Shown here in pieces: positions 34,951-43,890 of a stretch of DNA of 64,000 bases. The translations under genes were made by a program, and so were the position numbers. Under the pieces are notes generated by a model that was not told the DNA's origin, did not search any database, and worked only from the letters and a program-made list of their open reading frames with translations. Numbering within the stretch: the first letter of the stretch is position 1; every line of letters begins with the position of its first letter. The DNA comes from Gordonia sp. 'Campus' (GTDB taxonomy: Bacteria; Actinomycetota; Actinomycetes; Mycobacteriales; Mycobacteriaceae): assembly GCF_022206305.1 (NCBI RefSeq), contig NZ_JAKOIW010000019.1:35130-99129 (forward strand). Direction: 5' to 3'.

Positions 34951-35145
34951 GATGGCGAGCAGCCACCGCTCACGGAAGCGGAGCTTGAGAAACTGTTCCT
35001 CGCACTGGCCTAAACAGTCGGCCAACCTAGTACTACCGCGAGTCGTAGCGACTGTAGCCAGGACGGAAGGAAGAGAGCTGCACATTCGAGGGAGCTCGCC
35101 GCCCTCCCCTCCAATCCTGTGAGAACAGTGCTGCCGGTGACCGTT

Positions 35146-35312
35146 ATGGTTCAGCCGCTGTGTACGAGCCTGATGCTGCAGCGCCGCGACTGGTGGGCGG
35201 GCATTCCGCTCGGCCTGACCCTCGCGGTCAAGCCGGTCCTTGCGGTGTTGTTTTCCTGTCGCTACTGAACCGGCAGTGGAAGGCCGAGCGTTTGCAGTTC
35301 CAGCCCTGTTGA
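35146..35312 (+). pseudogene. Fragment of a DUF2029/GT87 membrane mannosyltransferase
   Basis: From 35146 one frame reads LMLQRRDWWAGIPLGLTL then AVKPVLAVLF and stops at TGA (35268). The neighbouring frame carries on as FLSLLNRQWK to 35312. Joined, they match a conserved loop/helix of polyprenol-phosphate-mannose-dependent mannosyltransferases (PimE/DUF2029 type), where RRDWWAGxxLGLxxAxKP precedes a LLNRxWR motif. Only about 50 of the normal 400 or more residues remain, with a frameshift. Confidence 0.45.
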
Positions 35313-35403
35313 CCGTCGCAGCCTGACCGCTGGCGGTGGATCGCCGAACGTGGTCGCGTACCTCGCAGAGTTGGCGGCGCGCAGAACGGAGACGCGTGCG
35401 GCG

Positions 35404-35880
35404 TCAGTCTGACCGCGTGAAGTTGGCGAAGAAGTCATCGATTGTTGATACGTCGGCATAACGTCGAAAGTGAGCAACGTCGACCTTGACGAAAACACCG
35501 CTAGAGGTGAAGTACGTTTGCTCATCGAACGATCCGGCGGCCGCGATGTGCAGTAGGCGATCCGACTCGTGGTCAATCCAGGCAGTGAGACGTATGGGAG
35601 TGTGCAGCGGGACCGGCCGGCGGTATTCGACGGTCAGGGTGCGGGTCACCGCGGGGGTCCGCGCGATCCACAGGGTGAAACCCATGATGTCGTCGCAGGC
35701 GGCCGAGATCGCGCCACCGTGCGCCAACCCGGGCGCGCCGAGGTGTTTCTCGTCGAAGGTGTGATCGGCGTACACCCGCTCGCCGCTCCGGTAGACCTCA
35801 AGTTGAAGTCCGTGGGGGTTGCTGCTTCCGCAGCCCATGCATTGGGACGAGTGTGCCGGCAGTCTTGCTTCGGGGGTCAT
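35404..35880 (-). CDS. PaaI-family acyl-CoA thioesterase (hot-dog fold)
   Basis: A 158-residue hot-dog protein. HSSQCMGCGSSNPHGLQL is the usual opening of this PaaI-like group. GLAHGGAISAACDDIMGF holds the HGG(x)ISxxxD motif with the catalytic Asp/Glu helix, and LTVEYRRPVPLHTP is the following strand pair. It hydrolyses an acyl-CoA to acid and CoA. It is divergent from the mce operon, with the shared regulatory element at 35991 between them, so it is probably part of the same lipid function. It marks the left edge of the island. Confidence 0.8.
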   Translation of the reverse strand: MTPEARLPAHSSQCMGCGSSNPHGLQLEVYRSGERVYADHTFDEKHLGAPGLAHGGAISAACDDIMGFTLWIARTPAVTRTLTVEYRRPVPLHTPIRLTAWIDHESDRLLHIAAAGSFDEQTYFTSSGVFVKVDVAHFRRYADVSTIDDFFANFTRSD

Positions 35881-35990
35881 CTCTGATCGTTGTCCTTAAC
35901 TCAGCCCGCCACCTACGCAACAGGGTGCGGGGGGATCGATGAGGTGTGGGGAACCGGTCCCGAACACGGTCTGTGCTCACCACTATAGGT

Positions 35991-36012
35991 AATACTGCGA
36001 GTACCTGATACT
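35991..36012. promoter_or_regulatory. Putative operator of the mce operon (copy 1 of shared 22-bp motif)
   Basis: The element has the form RATACT-NNN-AGTACC-W-GATACT. AGTACC-T-GATACT is a near-perfect dyad, and TACT-GCG-AGTA forms a second one overlapping it. It lies 57 bases upstream of the first mce permease. A copy matching at 17 of 22 positions is at 51246. Confidence 0.6.
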
Positions 36013-36068
36013 GTCCATTACGCACACGCGAATGGAGTGGCGCACACCACACGCACTAGGGGGGGGAG

Positions 36069-36875
36069 ATGGCCATCACCACCGGCACCGGCGTCAACCG
36101 TCTGCTAGACGGCGCTGCCACTTTTGGTAACACCGTCGGCTTGGCTGGTCAGGCCCTGCGGTGGGTAGCAGTAGACATTGCTACAGGACGATTTCCGTTT
36201 CGCGAAGCCGTATCGCAGACCTGGTTCGTCATCGTCGTGACAACTCTGCCGGCGATTCTGGTAGCTGTGCCATTCGGTGTCATCGTGTCAGTACAGGTGG
36301 GTAGCCTCACTCAGCAAGTTGGGGCCACGTCAATAGCTGGCGCCGCTGGCGGCCTCGGGATCATTCAACAGGGAGCGCCCATCGTTACCGCCCTCCTACT
36401 CGGGGGCGCGGCCGGATCAGCGATTGCCTCTGATTTGGGTGCTCGAACGATTCGCGAAGAAATTGCTGCCATGGAGACACTCGGACTCAATCCGATCAGG
36501 CGAGTCGTAGCGCCCCGGTTCGTATCTGTGTTGATCACCGCGCCGCTGCTCTGCATGCTAATCGTCTTCACCGGGCTGCTGGCGGGCTACGCCATCAGCG
36601 TCGACGTCCAAGGCATCACACCAGGCAGCTACGTCGCCTCGTTCGCTTCGTTCGCATCGATAACAGACATCGTTGTCGCTCTATGCAAATCGCTGGTGTT
36701 CGGACTTGTAGTGGTGACGATTGCTTGTCACCGCGGCCTGTCGACGAAAGGCGGCCCTAAAGGCGTCGCAACCTCAGTAAATGCCACCGTAGTACTGGGC
36801 GTCGTCGCATGCTTCGTGATCAATGTCTTTATCACGCAATTAACAACCATGTTCGTCCCCCAAACTATTGGATGA
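36069..36875 (+). CDS. yrbEA: YrbE-family (MlaE) permease, first mce ABC permease
   Basis: A 268-residue membrane protein with about five hydrophobic helices. The MlaE domain mark is LGARTIREEIAAMETLGLNPIRRVV (key residues REEIAAMETLG near 137-147), equivalent to the EQID/ALEA segment that contacts the Mkl/MceG ATPase. With YrbEB it forms the inner-membrane channel of an Mce lipid importer; the ATPase is usually encoded elsewhere and none is present here. A run of G then GGGGAGATG makes a very strong ribosome site. First gene of an operon of at least ten genes. Confidence 0.92.
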   Translation: MAITTGTGVNRLLDGAATFGNTVGLAGQALRWVAVDIATGRFPFREAVSQTWFVIVVTTLPAILVAVPFGVIVSVQVGSLTQQVGATSIAGAAGGLGIIQQGAPIVTALLLGGAAGSAIASDLGARTIREEIAAMETLGLNPIRRVVAPRFVSVLITAPLLCMLIVFTGLLAGYAISVDVQGITPGSYVASFASFASITDIVVALCKSLVFGLVVVTIACHRGLSTKGGPKGVATSVNATVVLGVVACFVINVFITQLTTMFVPQTIG

Positions 36876-36885
36876 GAAACGCCTC

Positions 36886-37749
36886 GTGACCACCGTTCCC
36901 TCCCGGAGGTTCTCCGCCGCCACCCGCCCTGTCGAAGCCGTGATCGCGCCAGTTGTACACGTACCTGAACGCTTGGGGCACGTCGCGACCTTTGTGATCG
37001 CCGCGGTCCTCGGCATCCGCCATGTGATCACCACCTACCGACGCCAAACCCTGCTCTACATACAAGAATTCGCCTGGGGCAGAGGTGCAGTCTTGGTCGG
37101 TGGTGGAACGGCCATCGTCCTCGCCATCCTCGGCATCGCCGTCGGCGCCTCAATCGGTATCCAGGGTTACGCCTCGCTGGACCTCGTAGGGATGGGTTCA
37201 CTGACGGGGTTCATCTCTTCCTATGCCAACACCCGAGAGCTTGCGCCAATGATCGCGGCGATCGGGTTCGCAGCACAAGCCGGCTGCCGGTTGACAGCTG
37301 AGATCGGCTCCATGCGCATTTCCGAGGAGATCGACGCTCTCGAGGCTATGGCGGTACGTCCTATTCCATTCGTCGTCAGCACTCGCGTAGTTGCGTCGAT
37401 CACGACCGTGATTCCTTTGTACATCGTCGCGCTCATTCTCGGATTCGGGGCCGCCAAACTCGTCGTCACACAAGTTCACGGCCAATCCGGCGGCACTTAC
37501 GATTTCTATTTCGACCAGTTCCTCAAACCTCAGGATCTTGCCTTCTCGCTTATCAAAGTTCTTGTATTTGTCATTTCTGTAGTGATTATCCATAGCTATC
37601 AGGGCTACTTCGCCACGGGCGGAGCTGAGGGGGTGGGTCGAGCGTCCGGTCGAGCGATCCGCACGAGCCTCATAGTCATCGTCGTGGAGGACATGATCTT
37701 GACCCTTCTGATGTGGGGATTCGATTCCGGCGTACGGATTTCAGGGTAG
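36886..37749 (+). CDS. yrbEB: YrbE-family (MlaE) permease, second mce ABC permease
   Basis: A 287-residue MlaE-fold membrane protein. After a basic cytosolic N-terminus come about five hydrophobic helices, with ISEEIDALEAMAVRPIPFVV (about 145-164) as the ATPase-contact motif. It pairs with YrbEA. The frame opens at TTG 36868, but GTG at 36886, 10 bases past the YrbEA stop, is more likely. No ribosome site is strong, so translation may be coupled to YrbEA. Confidence 0.9.
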   Translation: MTTVPSRRFSAATRPVEAVIAPVVHVPERLGHVATFVIAAVLGIRHVITTYRRQTLLYIQEFAWGRGAVLVGGGTAIVLAILGIAVGASIGIQGYASLDLVGMGSLTGFISSYANTRELAPMIAAIGFAAQAGCRLTAEIGSMRISEEIDALEAMAVRPIPFVVSTRVVASITTVIPLYIVALILGFGAAKLVVTQVHGQSGGTYDFYFDQFLKPQDLAFSLIKVLVFVISVVIIHSYQGYFATGGAEGVGRASGRAIRTSLIVIVVEDMILTLLMWGFDSGVRISG

Positions 37750-37757
37750 GGGGTTCA

Positions 37758-38795
37758 GTGGCTGTCTTTCATGATCCGTCCGGACGCGAGCCGTCGCACG
37801 GGAACCTGGCCCTTCGGGGGGTCGCCCTATTGATCCTCGGCGCGATAGCTGCCTACTTACTGATAAGTGACGCTAACGGCGACTTCAGCGATCACACGTC
37901 GTTGACCATCAACACCGACGCGATAGGCGACGGGTTGAAGGGGGGATCGGAGGTGAAGTACCTTGGGTTCACCGTGGGGGAGGTCTCGAGCATCGCGGTT
38001 CGAGACCGTGGCGCGGCGGTCAAAATCAACCTCACCGGTTCCGGTAACGACCTAGTTCTCCGGCAGGGCATGACGGTGAACTACACCTCGTCAAACGCAT
38101 TGGGACCAACTGCACTGGAGATCGTAGATCCTGGACAAGGACCACCCATCGGTTCCGGCGGGAGTGTCTACGTGAGCAGGTTGCAATCTGAACAGACCTC
38201 GGTGTCAACGCTTGTTCGCAAGATCTCCACGCTGGTCGAGGCACTGGACCAGCCCTCATTTGAAGCGGTAGTGAGGTTCATCGTTGAGGACTCGCAGGCA
38301 ATGGCTGATAGCGGAAGACTCGTTTTCCAGATTGCGCAACTCACGCGGGATGTCCAGAAACGGCCGGTCGGGGAGGACCTAGAAATTGCGGCTAACCTGT
38401 CCACCGGAGTCGCCGACTTCATGACGCCGTTTGTCCCTGGCGTCTTGAAGAACGTCGATATCGCTGACTTTTTCGCCACCCAACAAAACATCGACCGCAC
38501 GAAGAGTAATCTCGGCGACACGGGAAAGGTTCTGTTCGGTGGGCTCGGCGGCCTGCTCGATAAGAATTACCCAGCCCTGAGTTCGCTGTTAGACGTCGGC
38601 CTTGACCTAGCGCGGCCCGTCGCCAGATCCGCCTCGGGGCTAGTTCGCACGGTGTACACGATCCCGCAGATCCTCGATGGCATCGACAAAGCCTTGCCGA
38701 AATTCAACGAACGGGTCCAGCTCCAGCTAGCGCTGGTGGTCCAGACGTCGCCTGCCCTACAAGGCGCATTGAGAATGGGGGGTGCCACTCGATGA
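37758..38795 (+). CDS. mceA: Mce family protein MceA
   Basis: A 345-residue Mce subunit. One N-terminal membrane helix (GVALLILGAIAAYLL, about 22-36) is followed by the MlaD/Mce beta-barrel domain (about 45-120, with LKGGSEVKYLGFTVGEVSSI as the conserved turn and GLGP-like SSNALGPTALEI). A helical region to the end forms the periplasmic needle with the other Mce proteins. GTG at 37758 has TAGGGGG upstream. The A-type position follows from order. Its stop overlaps mceB by ATGA. Confidence 0.9.
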   Translation: MAVFHDPSGREPSHGNLALRGVALLILGAIAAYLLISDANGDFSDHTSLTINTDAIGDGLKGGSEVKYLGFTVGEVSSIAVRDRGAAVKINLTGSGNDLVLRQGMTVNYTSSNALGPTALEIVDPGQGPPIGSGGSVYVSRLQSEQTSVSTLVRKISTLVEALDQPSFEAVVRFIVEDSQAMADSGRLVFQIAQLTRDVQKRPVGEDLEIAANLSTGVADFMTPFVPGVLKNVDIADFFATQQNIDRTKSNLGDTGKVLFGGLGGLLDKNYPALSSLLDVGLDLARPVARSASGLVRTVYTIPQILDGIDKALPKFNERVQLQLALVVQTSPALQGALRMGGATR

Positions 38796-39805
38796 CTCTG
38801 AGGTCGCTAACACCCACAATCATTAAAATCGTCGCGTTCATCGCTCTCATCGGAGTCCTTTCATATGTCATCATCGCGATTCTGCAGCCGACCAACGAAG
38901 GATCACCCAGTTCGCAGCGTTCCGCGGTGTTTGCCGACGCTTCCGGACTCAAGCCCCGCGACGGGGTACGACTCGCTGGAGTGAAAGTGGGATATGTAAC
39001 GGCTGTCGATCTCGAGGGCTCAACAGCGATCGTCCGTTTCCAACTGGATGACGGTGTCGCGATTACCCCCGCGACGACTGCCGCTGTGCGTTACCAAAAT
39101 CTGCTGGGGCAGCGGTATGTGGAACTTATCAATGCCGGACAAGGCGCCGACCAGGACTCGATCACACAGGTGGCACTCGAGAAGACCGTCCCGTCCTTCG
39201 ACGTATCGACACTATTCAACAGTTTCAAACCAGTATTCGATACATTGAATACTGCGGAAATCAACGAGCTTCAGTCGAACCTTCTACGGGTTGCCCAGGG
39301 AGACGGTCGAGGTATCGCACCAGTCATGAAGCAAGTCGCGAACATCACTGATTACGGGAACCAGCGTTCAGAGATCATCACCAATATTGTGACGAGCCTG
39401 GGGCAGGTGTCCGACCAGTTGATGGGGCGCTCCGCTGAACTGGTTGAGTTGATAGACAAATTGGGGTCAATCGTCGATGCGTTCAGCCGCGTGAGCGATC
39501 GACTGCGGGCCTCGCTGCGAGAGGTCAACCGTTCGATGGCAAAGACTGTACTCGCCGGTGAGCAGATCGAGTCGACCTACGACACCAGCTTCGCGGCTAT
39601 CTTTCAGAGATTAGTGCGGGAGCCAGGGGATACAGAAGGCCTACTGAATGGTGCCGTTCTCCTGAAGCCGCTCCTGGACGCCCTGGCCGCAACATCCAAC
39701 GCGACTCCCCCGCCCTCGGCGGCAGGGTGTACCCGAGGGGTGCTCGACCTACCGAGAACAGTGCAGATCGCCCTGATGGGTCAACGACTGGTGGTGTGCC
39801 AATGA
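38792..39805 (+). CDS. mceB: Mce family protein MceB
   Basis: A 337-residue Mce subunit with one N-terminal membrane helix (about 9-30), then the MlaD domain (ADASGLKPRDGVRLAGVKVG near 50-69, NLLGQRYVELI near 105) and a long helical part with heptad-like regions. The C-terminus has two cysteines, one in AAGCTRG and one the penultimate residue (VCQ), a feature seen in MceB proteins. Start and stop overlap both neighbours by 4 bases. Confidence 0.9.
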   Translation: MTLRSLTPTIIKIVAFIALIGVLSYVIIAILQPTNEGSPSSQRSAVFADASGLKPRDGVRLAGVKVGYVTAVDLEGSTAIVRFQLDDGVAITPATTAAVRYQNLLGQRYVELINAGQGADQDSITQVALEKTVPSFDVSTLFNSFKPVFDTLNTAEINELQSNLLRVAQGDGRGIAPVMKQVANITDYGNQRSEIITNIVTSLGQVSDQLMGRSAELVELIDKLGSIVDAFSRVSDRLRASLREVNRSMAKTVLAGEQIESTYDTSFAAIFQRLVREPGDTEGLLNGAVLLKPLLDALAATSNATPPPSAAGCTRGVLDLPRTVQIALMGQRLVVCQ

Positions 39806-40797
39806 CCCGTTTCTTCGGCAAGCGTCCGCATCACCGCCCGCAGCGTCGGCGGGACCTCATCCTGGCGGGGGTCGTAACTATGGTCACGGTGGCCGGTCTC
39901 GTCGCCGCCGGAGCTGTGTATATCTCGCCGCCCGGACAAACTATCTACAGCGCTGAGTTAGTCAACACCGGCGGATTGGAAGCTGGCGACCAGGTACGTA
40001 TCGCCGGGATCAGGAAAGGCAAGGTAGCGTCGGTCGACCTGACCGGAACGTTCATCACCGTGCGGTTCCGGCTGGACGACTCGATTGCCGTTCGGTCGGA
40101 CGCGACGGCGAACGTCCGTCTCATCACCCCTATCGGTGGACGCGTATTGGACCTCGACCCAGGCTCAGGCCCATCGGCCATTGACGGCGCGATCCCACTG
40201 GTGCAGACAGGCAGCACCTATGATATTTCCAGCACCCTGGAGACATCTACACCGGTCTTCCGTGACGTGCGTGGTGTTGATCTACGGCGCACGGCGGCGT
40301 TGCTACAGGATGCCTTTTCCGACGGAAACACCAACATCCCAAACGCCCTTCAAAACGCGAGCAGCCTGATGGACTTGCTGGAGCGTCAGTACGCACAACT
40401 CGACAAGACGGTGGCTTTGTCCGACGAGTATGTCGCCGCCCTCGCCAACCGCAAGCAGGTACTCGTGGACTTCCTCCGCCAGCTCAGCTTCCTTGCCCGC
40501 ACCCTTGGACCAGACATCGCCAACGTCCAGAGCGGGTTCGATTATCTACGTCGTCTTTTTAAGTTGCTGACCCGGCCGCTTGTCGCGTACCGCGACGGTA
40601 TAGAACCATCGGTACAGCAGTTTAAGATCCTTCTAAACAAGGTGTCAGCCCAGATGCCCGCCTACCAAGACGCGCTGGCCCAGGTCGATCAGATCACCAG
40701 AAGACTGAGCATTCTCCTCAATGCTCCGCAGGTCGGACCTGCGAGTCATGAACCGACCGTCCGCGTCTGTATCCCGATTGGTGATAACAAATGTTGA
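39802..40797 (+). CDS. mceC: Mce family protein MceC
   Basis: A 331-residue Mce subunit. Membrane helix at about residues 18-40, MlaD domain with GGLEAGDQVRIAGIRKGKV (about 55-73) and GGRVLDLDPGSG, then a helical stalk with RQLSFLARTLG and similar repeats. The start is ATG 39802, overlapping the mceB stop by 4 bases; the frame is open further upstream only inside mceB. It ends in a VCIPIGDNKC tail with two cysteines. Confidence 0.9.
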   Translation: MTRFFGKRPHHRPQRRRDLILAGVVTMVTVAGLVAAGAVYISPPGQTIYSAELVNTGGLEAGDQVRIAGIRKGKVASVDLTGTFITVRFRLDDSIAVRSDATANVRLITPIGGRVLDLDPGSGPSAIDGAIPLVQTGSTYDISSTLETSTPVFRDVRGVDLRRTAALLQDAFSDGNTNIPNALQNASSLMDLLERQYAQLDKTVALSDEYVAALANRKQVLVDFLRQLSFLARTLGPDIANVQSGFDYLRRLFKLLTRPLVAYRDGIEPSVQQFKILLNKVSAQMPAYQDALAQVDQITRRLSILLNAPQVGPASHEPTVRVCIPIGDNKC

Positions 40798-41852
40798 CGG
40801 AGCGGATGCGTCGGCATCTGATCCCGATCGCCACCATTGTCACACTGGCAGTAGTGATCGGGGGCGTCGGAATCGACTATGCGACACCCGACGACGACAC
40901 GCGATCACTATGTGCGGAGTTTTCTGACGCATCAGGTCTGTACGAAGGCAATTCCGTCGCGATGCTCGGCAAGAAGGTGGGCAGCGTCGTAAGCATCCAC
41001 GAGGAGGGACAGAAAGGTGTGCGTGTCGATATGCGGATCGACAAGACCGTGCCACTTCCCGCAGATGTGGGTGCGACCCTGGTGTCCACCTCGATTGTCA
41101 CCGAACGACAAATCGAGTTCACCCAGCCCTATCGTGGCGGAGAATATTACAAGTCGGCTGAGTGTATCCCACTGGAAAAGACCAAGACCCCACTGGGGAT
41201 TAGTCAAACACTCGACGCGATAAGCACTCTTTCAGACGAACTCGTCAAGGACGACGGACGTAACACGGATGCGATTCTTCAGGCACTTACACTCGTCTCG
41301 AAAAACATGGAAGGGACCCAGGGTGATATATCCGGCATTCTCCAGGACTCGGCCACGCTAATCAACGATCCGACCCGGCGTGATAGCCAGATACGCAGGA
41401 TTGTCGCCAATCTCGCCACCTTAACCGGTGTTGCCACCGAAAACAGTACTGAGGTGACCCAGCTATTCGACAACTTCGTAGGCGCAATTGAGGTGATTGT
41501 TGCTTTCGGTCAAACATTCGGCGCCGCAACAGAGTACGCAGGCACCTTCGTCCCTATCCTGTCGCGCCTATCGTCTGACTTCGGGCCACCTATTTTCTCA
41601 CTTGGAGATGCTGCGGTTCCTCTCCTCTCGCAAGCGGGCAAGCAAGAAAACATACTTGCGTCCGTCGCCGCTCGAACAGCTGACCTCATCGTTGAGCATC
41701 CAGATGCGAAGTCGATCCTGCGGGCATTCGCAATATCTGTACCACTGCAGGCCCTCAAGAACGCGTGCGCTCCTCCTTCCGTCAAGGACGTTTGCGCGAC
41801 GGGTAACGAAGCGGCGACGATCGCCAACTTGATCGGAGGGCAATCTCGATGA
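40791..41852 (+). CDS. mceD: Mce family protein MceD
   Basis: A 353-residue Mce subunit. N-terminal membrane helix (about 9-27), MlaD domain with FSDASGLYEGNSVAMLGKKV near 41-60 and STSIVTERQIEF near 100, then a helical domain ending in a Cys-containing tail. It overlaps mceC by 7 bases and mceE by 4. The length is shorter than in many MceD proteins, which often carry a long Pro-rich tail, absent here. Confidence 0.9.
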   Translation: MLTERMRRHLIPIATIVTLAVVIGGVGIDYATPDDDTRSLCAEFSDASGLYEGNSVAMLGKKVGSVVSIHEEGQKGVRVDMRIDKTVPLPADVGATLVSTSIVTERQIEFTQPYRGGEYYKSAECIPLEKTKTPLGISQTLDAISTLSDELVKDDGRNTDAILQALTLVSKNMEGTQGDISGILQDSATLINDPTRRDSQIRRIVANLATLTGVATENSTEVTQLFDNFVGAIEVIVAFGQTFGAATEYAGTFVPILSRLSSDFGPPIFSLGDAAVPLLSQAGKQENILASVAARTADLIVEHPDAKSILRAFAISVPLQALKNACAPPSVKDVCATGNEAATIANLIGGQSR

Positions 41853-42892
41853 TGATCTACGGCTACCTCCGCCGCGTCACGGCCGCGATCGTGACGCTGT
41901 TCGTAGCGACTATCGCCCTCGCCGCCTGCAGCATCAGTGCTGACAACCCGCCGACCATCGGTGGATCACACGCCCGAGACGGCTACGACATCGAGATCGA
42001 GTTCACGAGTGCTCTGAACTTGCCTGCCCGTGCCAAAGTCCTCTCTCGAGGGATTGACGTCGGTACCGTCACCAGCGTCGCTTACGACGGAGGCCACGCG
42101 CTGGTTGCCGCCCGAATCAACGGAGACGCTCAACTGCCTGAAGATTCGCGCGCAGAACTCCGCCAAGACACTCTCCTGGGCGAGATTTACGTGGCCATCC
42201 TTCCCCCTGCACAGCAGTCCACCCAAGGCTTGCTGCGCGCGGGATCGGTAATACCTCTCTCACGCACCGCACCGGCTGCCAACGTCGAGGACGTGATGCG
42301 GGGTATGGCTAACGTATTGGGCGGGGGTGAACTCGATAAAATCCATACCGCGATATCGACGCTGAACTCGACTTTTCCGAGTGACCCCGCCGAGTTCGAT
42401 GCGCTCTACCGCACGACCTTGCGCACCGTGTCTGAGGTGTCTGCCAACACCGACAAACTCGACGTAATCCTGCAGTCGGCCGATCGCACACTCAAAGTGA
42501 TCCTGGCCGACCCGTCAGGTACAGACCGAATGTTGACCAAGGGGGGAGTGAACTTTTATGGTCTGGGCTACTCGCTAATTGACGTAGCGCTACTCATCGC
42601 TAATCTGCGCGACTTCGCGGTATCCGCAGGCCGTATCGTCGATCCTGAGTATTCCCGCATCAAGGAAACGGTGGGCGCGATCGCGCCAGTGGTCGCGTCC
42701 ATCGCGCACTCAGACATCTACTCCAAAGATGTCTCCGACAAGGCGGCTCGTGTAATACGCGAAAAGCTCATCCCATTCGTAAGCTCCCCAGATATCAACG
42801 TCTCCGATGTGTCTATCGATGGCCGAGAACTGGCGCGGCGTGATGCCGAGTCGTTCATAACCGTATTGCGAGCGATCGGAATGATGCCATGA
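41849..42892 (+). CDS. mceE: Mce family lipoprotein MceE (LprK-like)
   Basis: A 347-residue Mce subunit with a lipoprotein signal. The hydrophobic N-terminus ends in ALAAC-SISAD, a clear lipobox, as expected for the E position, the only lipidated Mce protein. The MlaD domain follows (SALNLPARAKVLSRGIDVGT about 50-69, RQDTLLGEIYVAI near 110). The rest is helical. The lipid anchor is thought to hold the Mce complex in the membrane. Overlaps mceD and mceF by 4 bases each. Confidence 0.92.
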   Translation: MMIYGYLRRVTAAIVTLFVATIALAACSISADNPPTIGGSHARDGYDIEIEFTSALNLPARAKVLSRGIDVGTVTSVAYDGGHALVAARINGDAQLPEDSRAELRQDTLLGEIYVAILPPAQQSTQGLLRAGSVIPLSRTAPAANVEDVMRGMANVLGGGELDKIHTAISTLNSTFPSDPAEFDALYRTTLRTVSEVSANTDKLDVILQSADRTLKVILADPSGTDRMLTKGGVNFYGLGYSLIDVALLIANLRDFAVSAGRIVDPEYSRIKETVGAIAPVVASIAHSDIYSKDVSDKAARVIREKLIPFVSSPDINVSDVSIDGRELARRDAESFITVLRAIGMMP

Positions 42893-43845
42893 TCCGCAGC
42901 ACCCTCGTATCGCTGGTTGCCCTTGTCCTCGTTCTCCTCGTCGGAGCGACATACTTGATCATCGACGTGGCACGGGTAAACCCGTTCCGCACCGACTACG
43001 CGATCTCGGCCATACTCGAGAGCTCGGGCGGCCTTCTAGACACATCACCGGTAATGCTAGAGGGGGTGCCGGTGGGAAAGGTGACATCAATTCGCGTCAC
43101 AGGTAATCAGCTCGCCGTCGACATGTCCATCGACTCCGATTATAAGATTCCTCGCGATAGTATCATGACGATTCAGAACCTCTCGGTCGCGGGAGAACAA
43201 TACATCAATTTCATCCCACCGGGCACAACCACCAGTGAGTACTTGCGTAGTGGGGACCTAGTGCCCGCCGGCGCCATCCACGTGTCCCAATCCGTTCCCC
43301 AGGTACTCCCGAAAATGTCGGCAGTGGCGGACGCGCTCGATCCAGCATCGATTCAGTCCATCAACGAAACGATCTCGGCGGCAGTCGACGGCCGGCAAAA
43401 GGACCTCGACACGATCGGAGACATGATGCACCGCCTCGTGGACTTCGTCGGTGACGACGGTGCCGTCCGTACCACTGCGGACAATGCCGAGTTCCTCCTG
43501 GGCCTTATGTCGAACGTGGGCGGTGTGCTCAGCACCGCGTCGGTCCGGACCCCGGATGCCGTCGACGGTTTGGCGAGGATCCAACGTGCGTTCATCGTTT
43601 TCACTTCTACGTCCTACGACAAATGGCCACCGATCCTGAAGCTAGTGGAGAAGCTCAGCGGCTACATCCAGATACTCCAGCCCGATATTGTCGCCATTAC
43701 CCGCGCGGTGAAGCCGGCGACGGCGAAAGTCGCAGACACATACATCGACTTCGGATCGATCGGTGATCTTCTGGCTCGAACATTCCCAGCGTCACATCGG
43801 GGGCAGGCGCAGATTCCGATCGCCGTCACGCCATCACCTCGCTGA
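42889..43845 (+). CDS. mceF: Mce family protein MceF
   Basis: A 318-residue Mce subunit. Membrane helix about residues 5-27, MlaD domain with GGLLDTSPVMLEGVPVGKV (about 46-64) and LSVAGEQYINFIPPG near 100, then the helical stalk. It is shorter than many MceF proteins. It completes the A-F set, so the hexameric channel can form. Overlaps mceE by ATGA; the associated protein follows after 45 bases. Confidence 0.9.
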   Translation: MIRSTLVSLVALVLVLLVGATYLIIDVARVNPFRTDYAISAILESSGGLLDTSPVMLEGVPVGKVTSIRVTGNQLAVDMSIDSDYKIPRDSIMTIQNLSVAGEQYINFIPPGTTTSEYLRSGDLVPAGAIHVSQSVPQVLPKMSAVADALDPASIQSINETISAAVDGRQKDLDTIGDMMHRLVDFVGDDGAVRTTADNAEFLLGLMSNVGGVLSTASVRTPDAVDGLARIQRAFIVFTSTSYDKWPPILKLVEKLSGYIQILQPDIVAITRAVKPATAKVADTYIDFGSIGDLLARTFPASHRGQAQIPIAVTPSPR

Positions 43846-43890
43846 CGCCCGATGGATACCTCCTACACCAGCATTCACAGAAGGCAGCAA

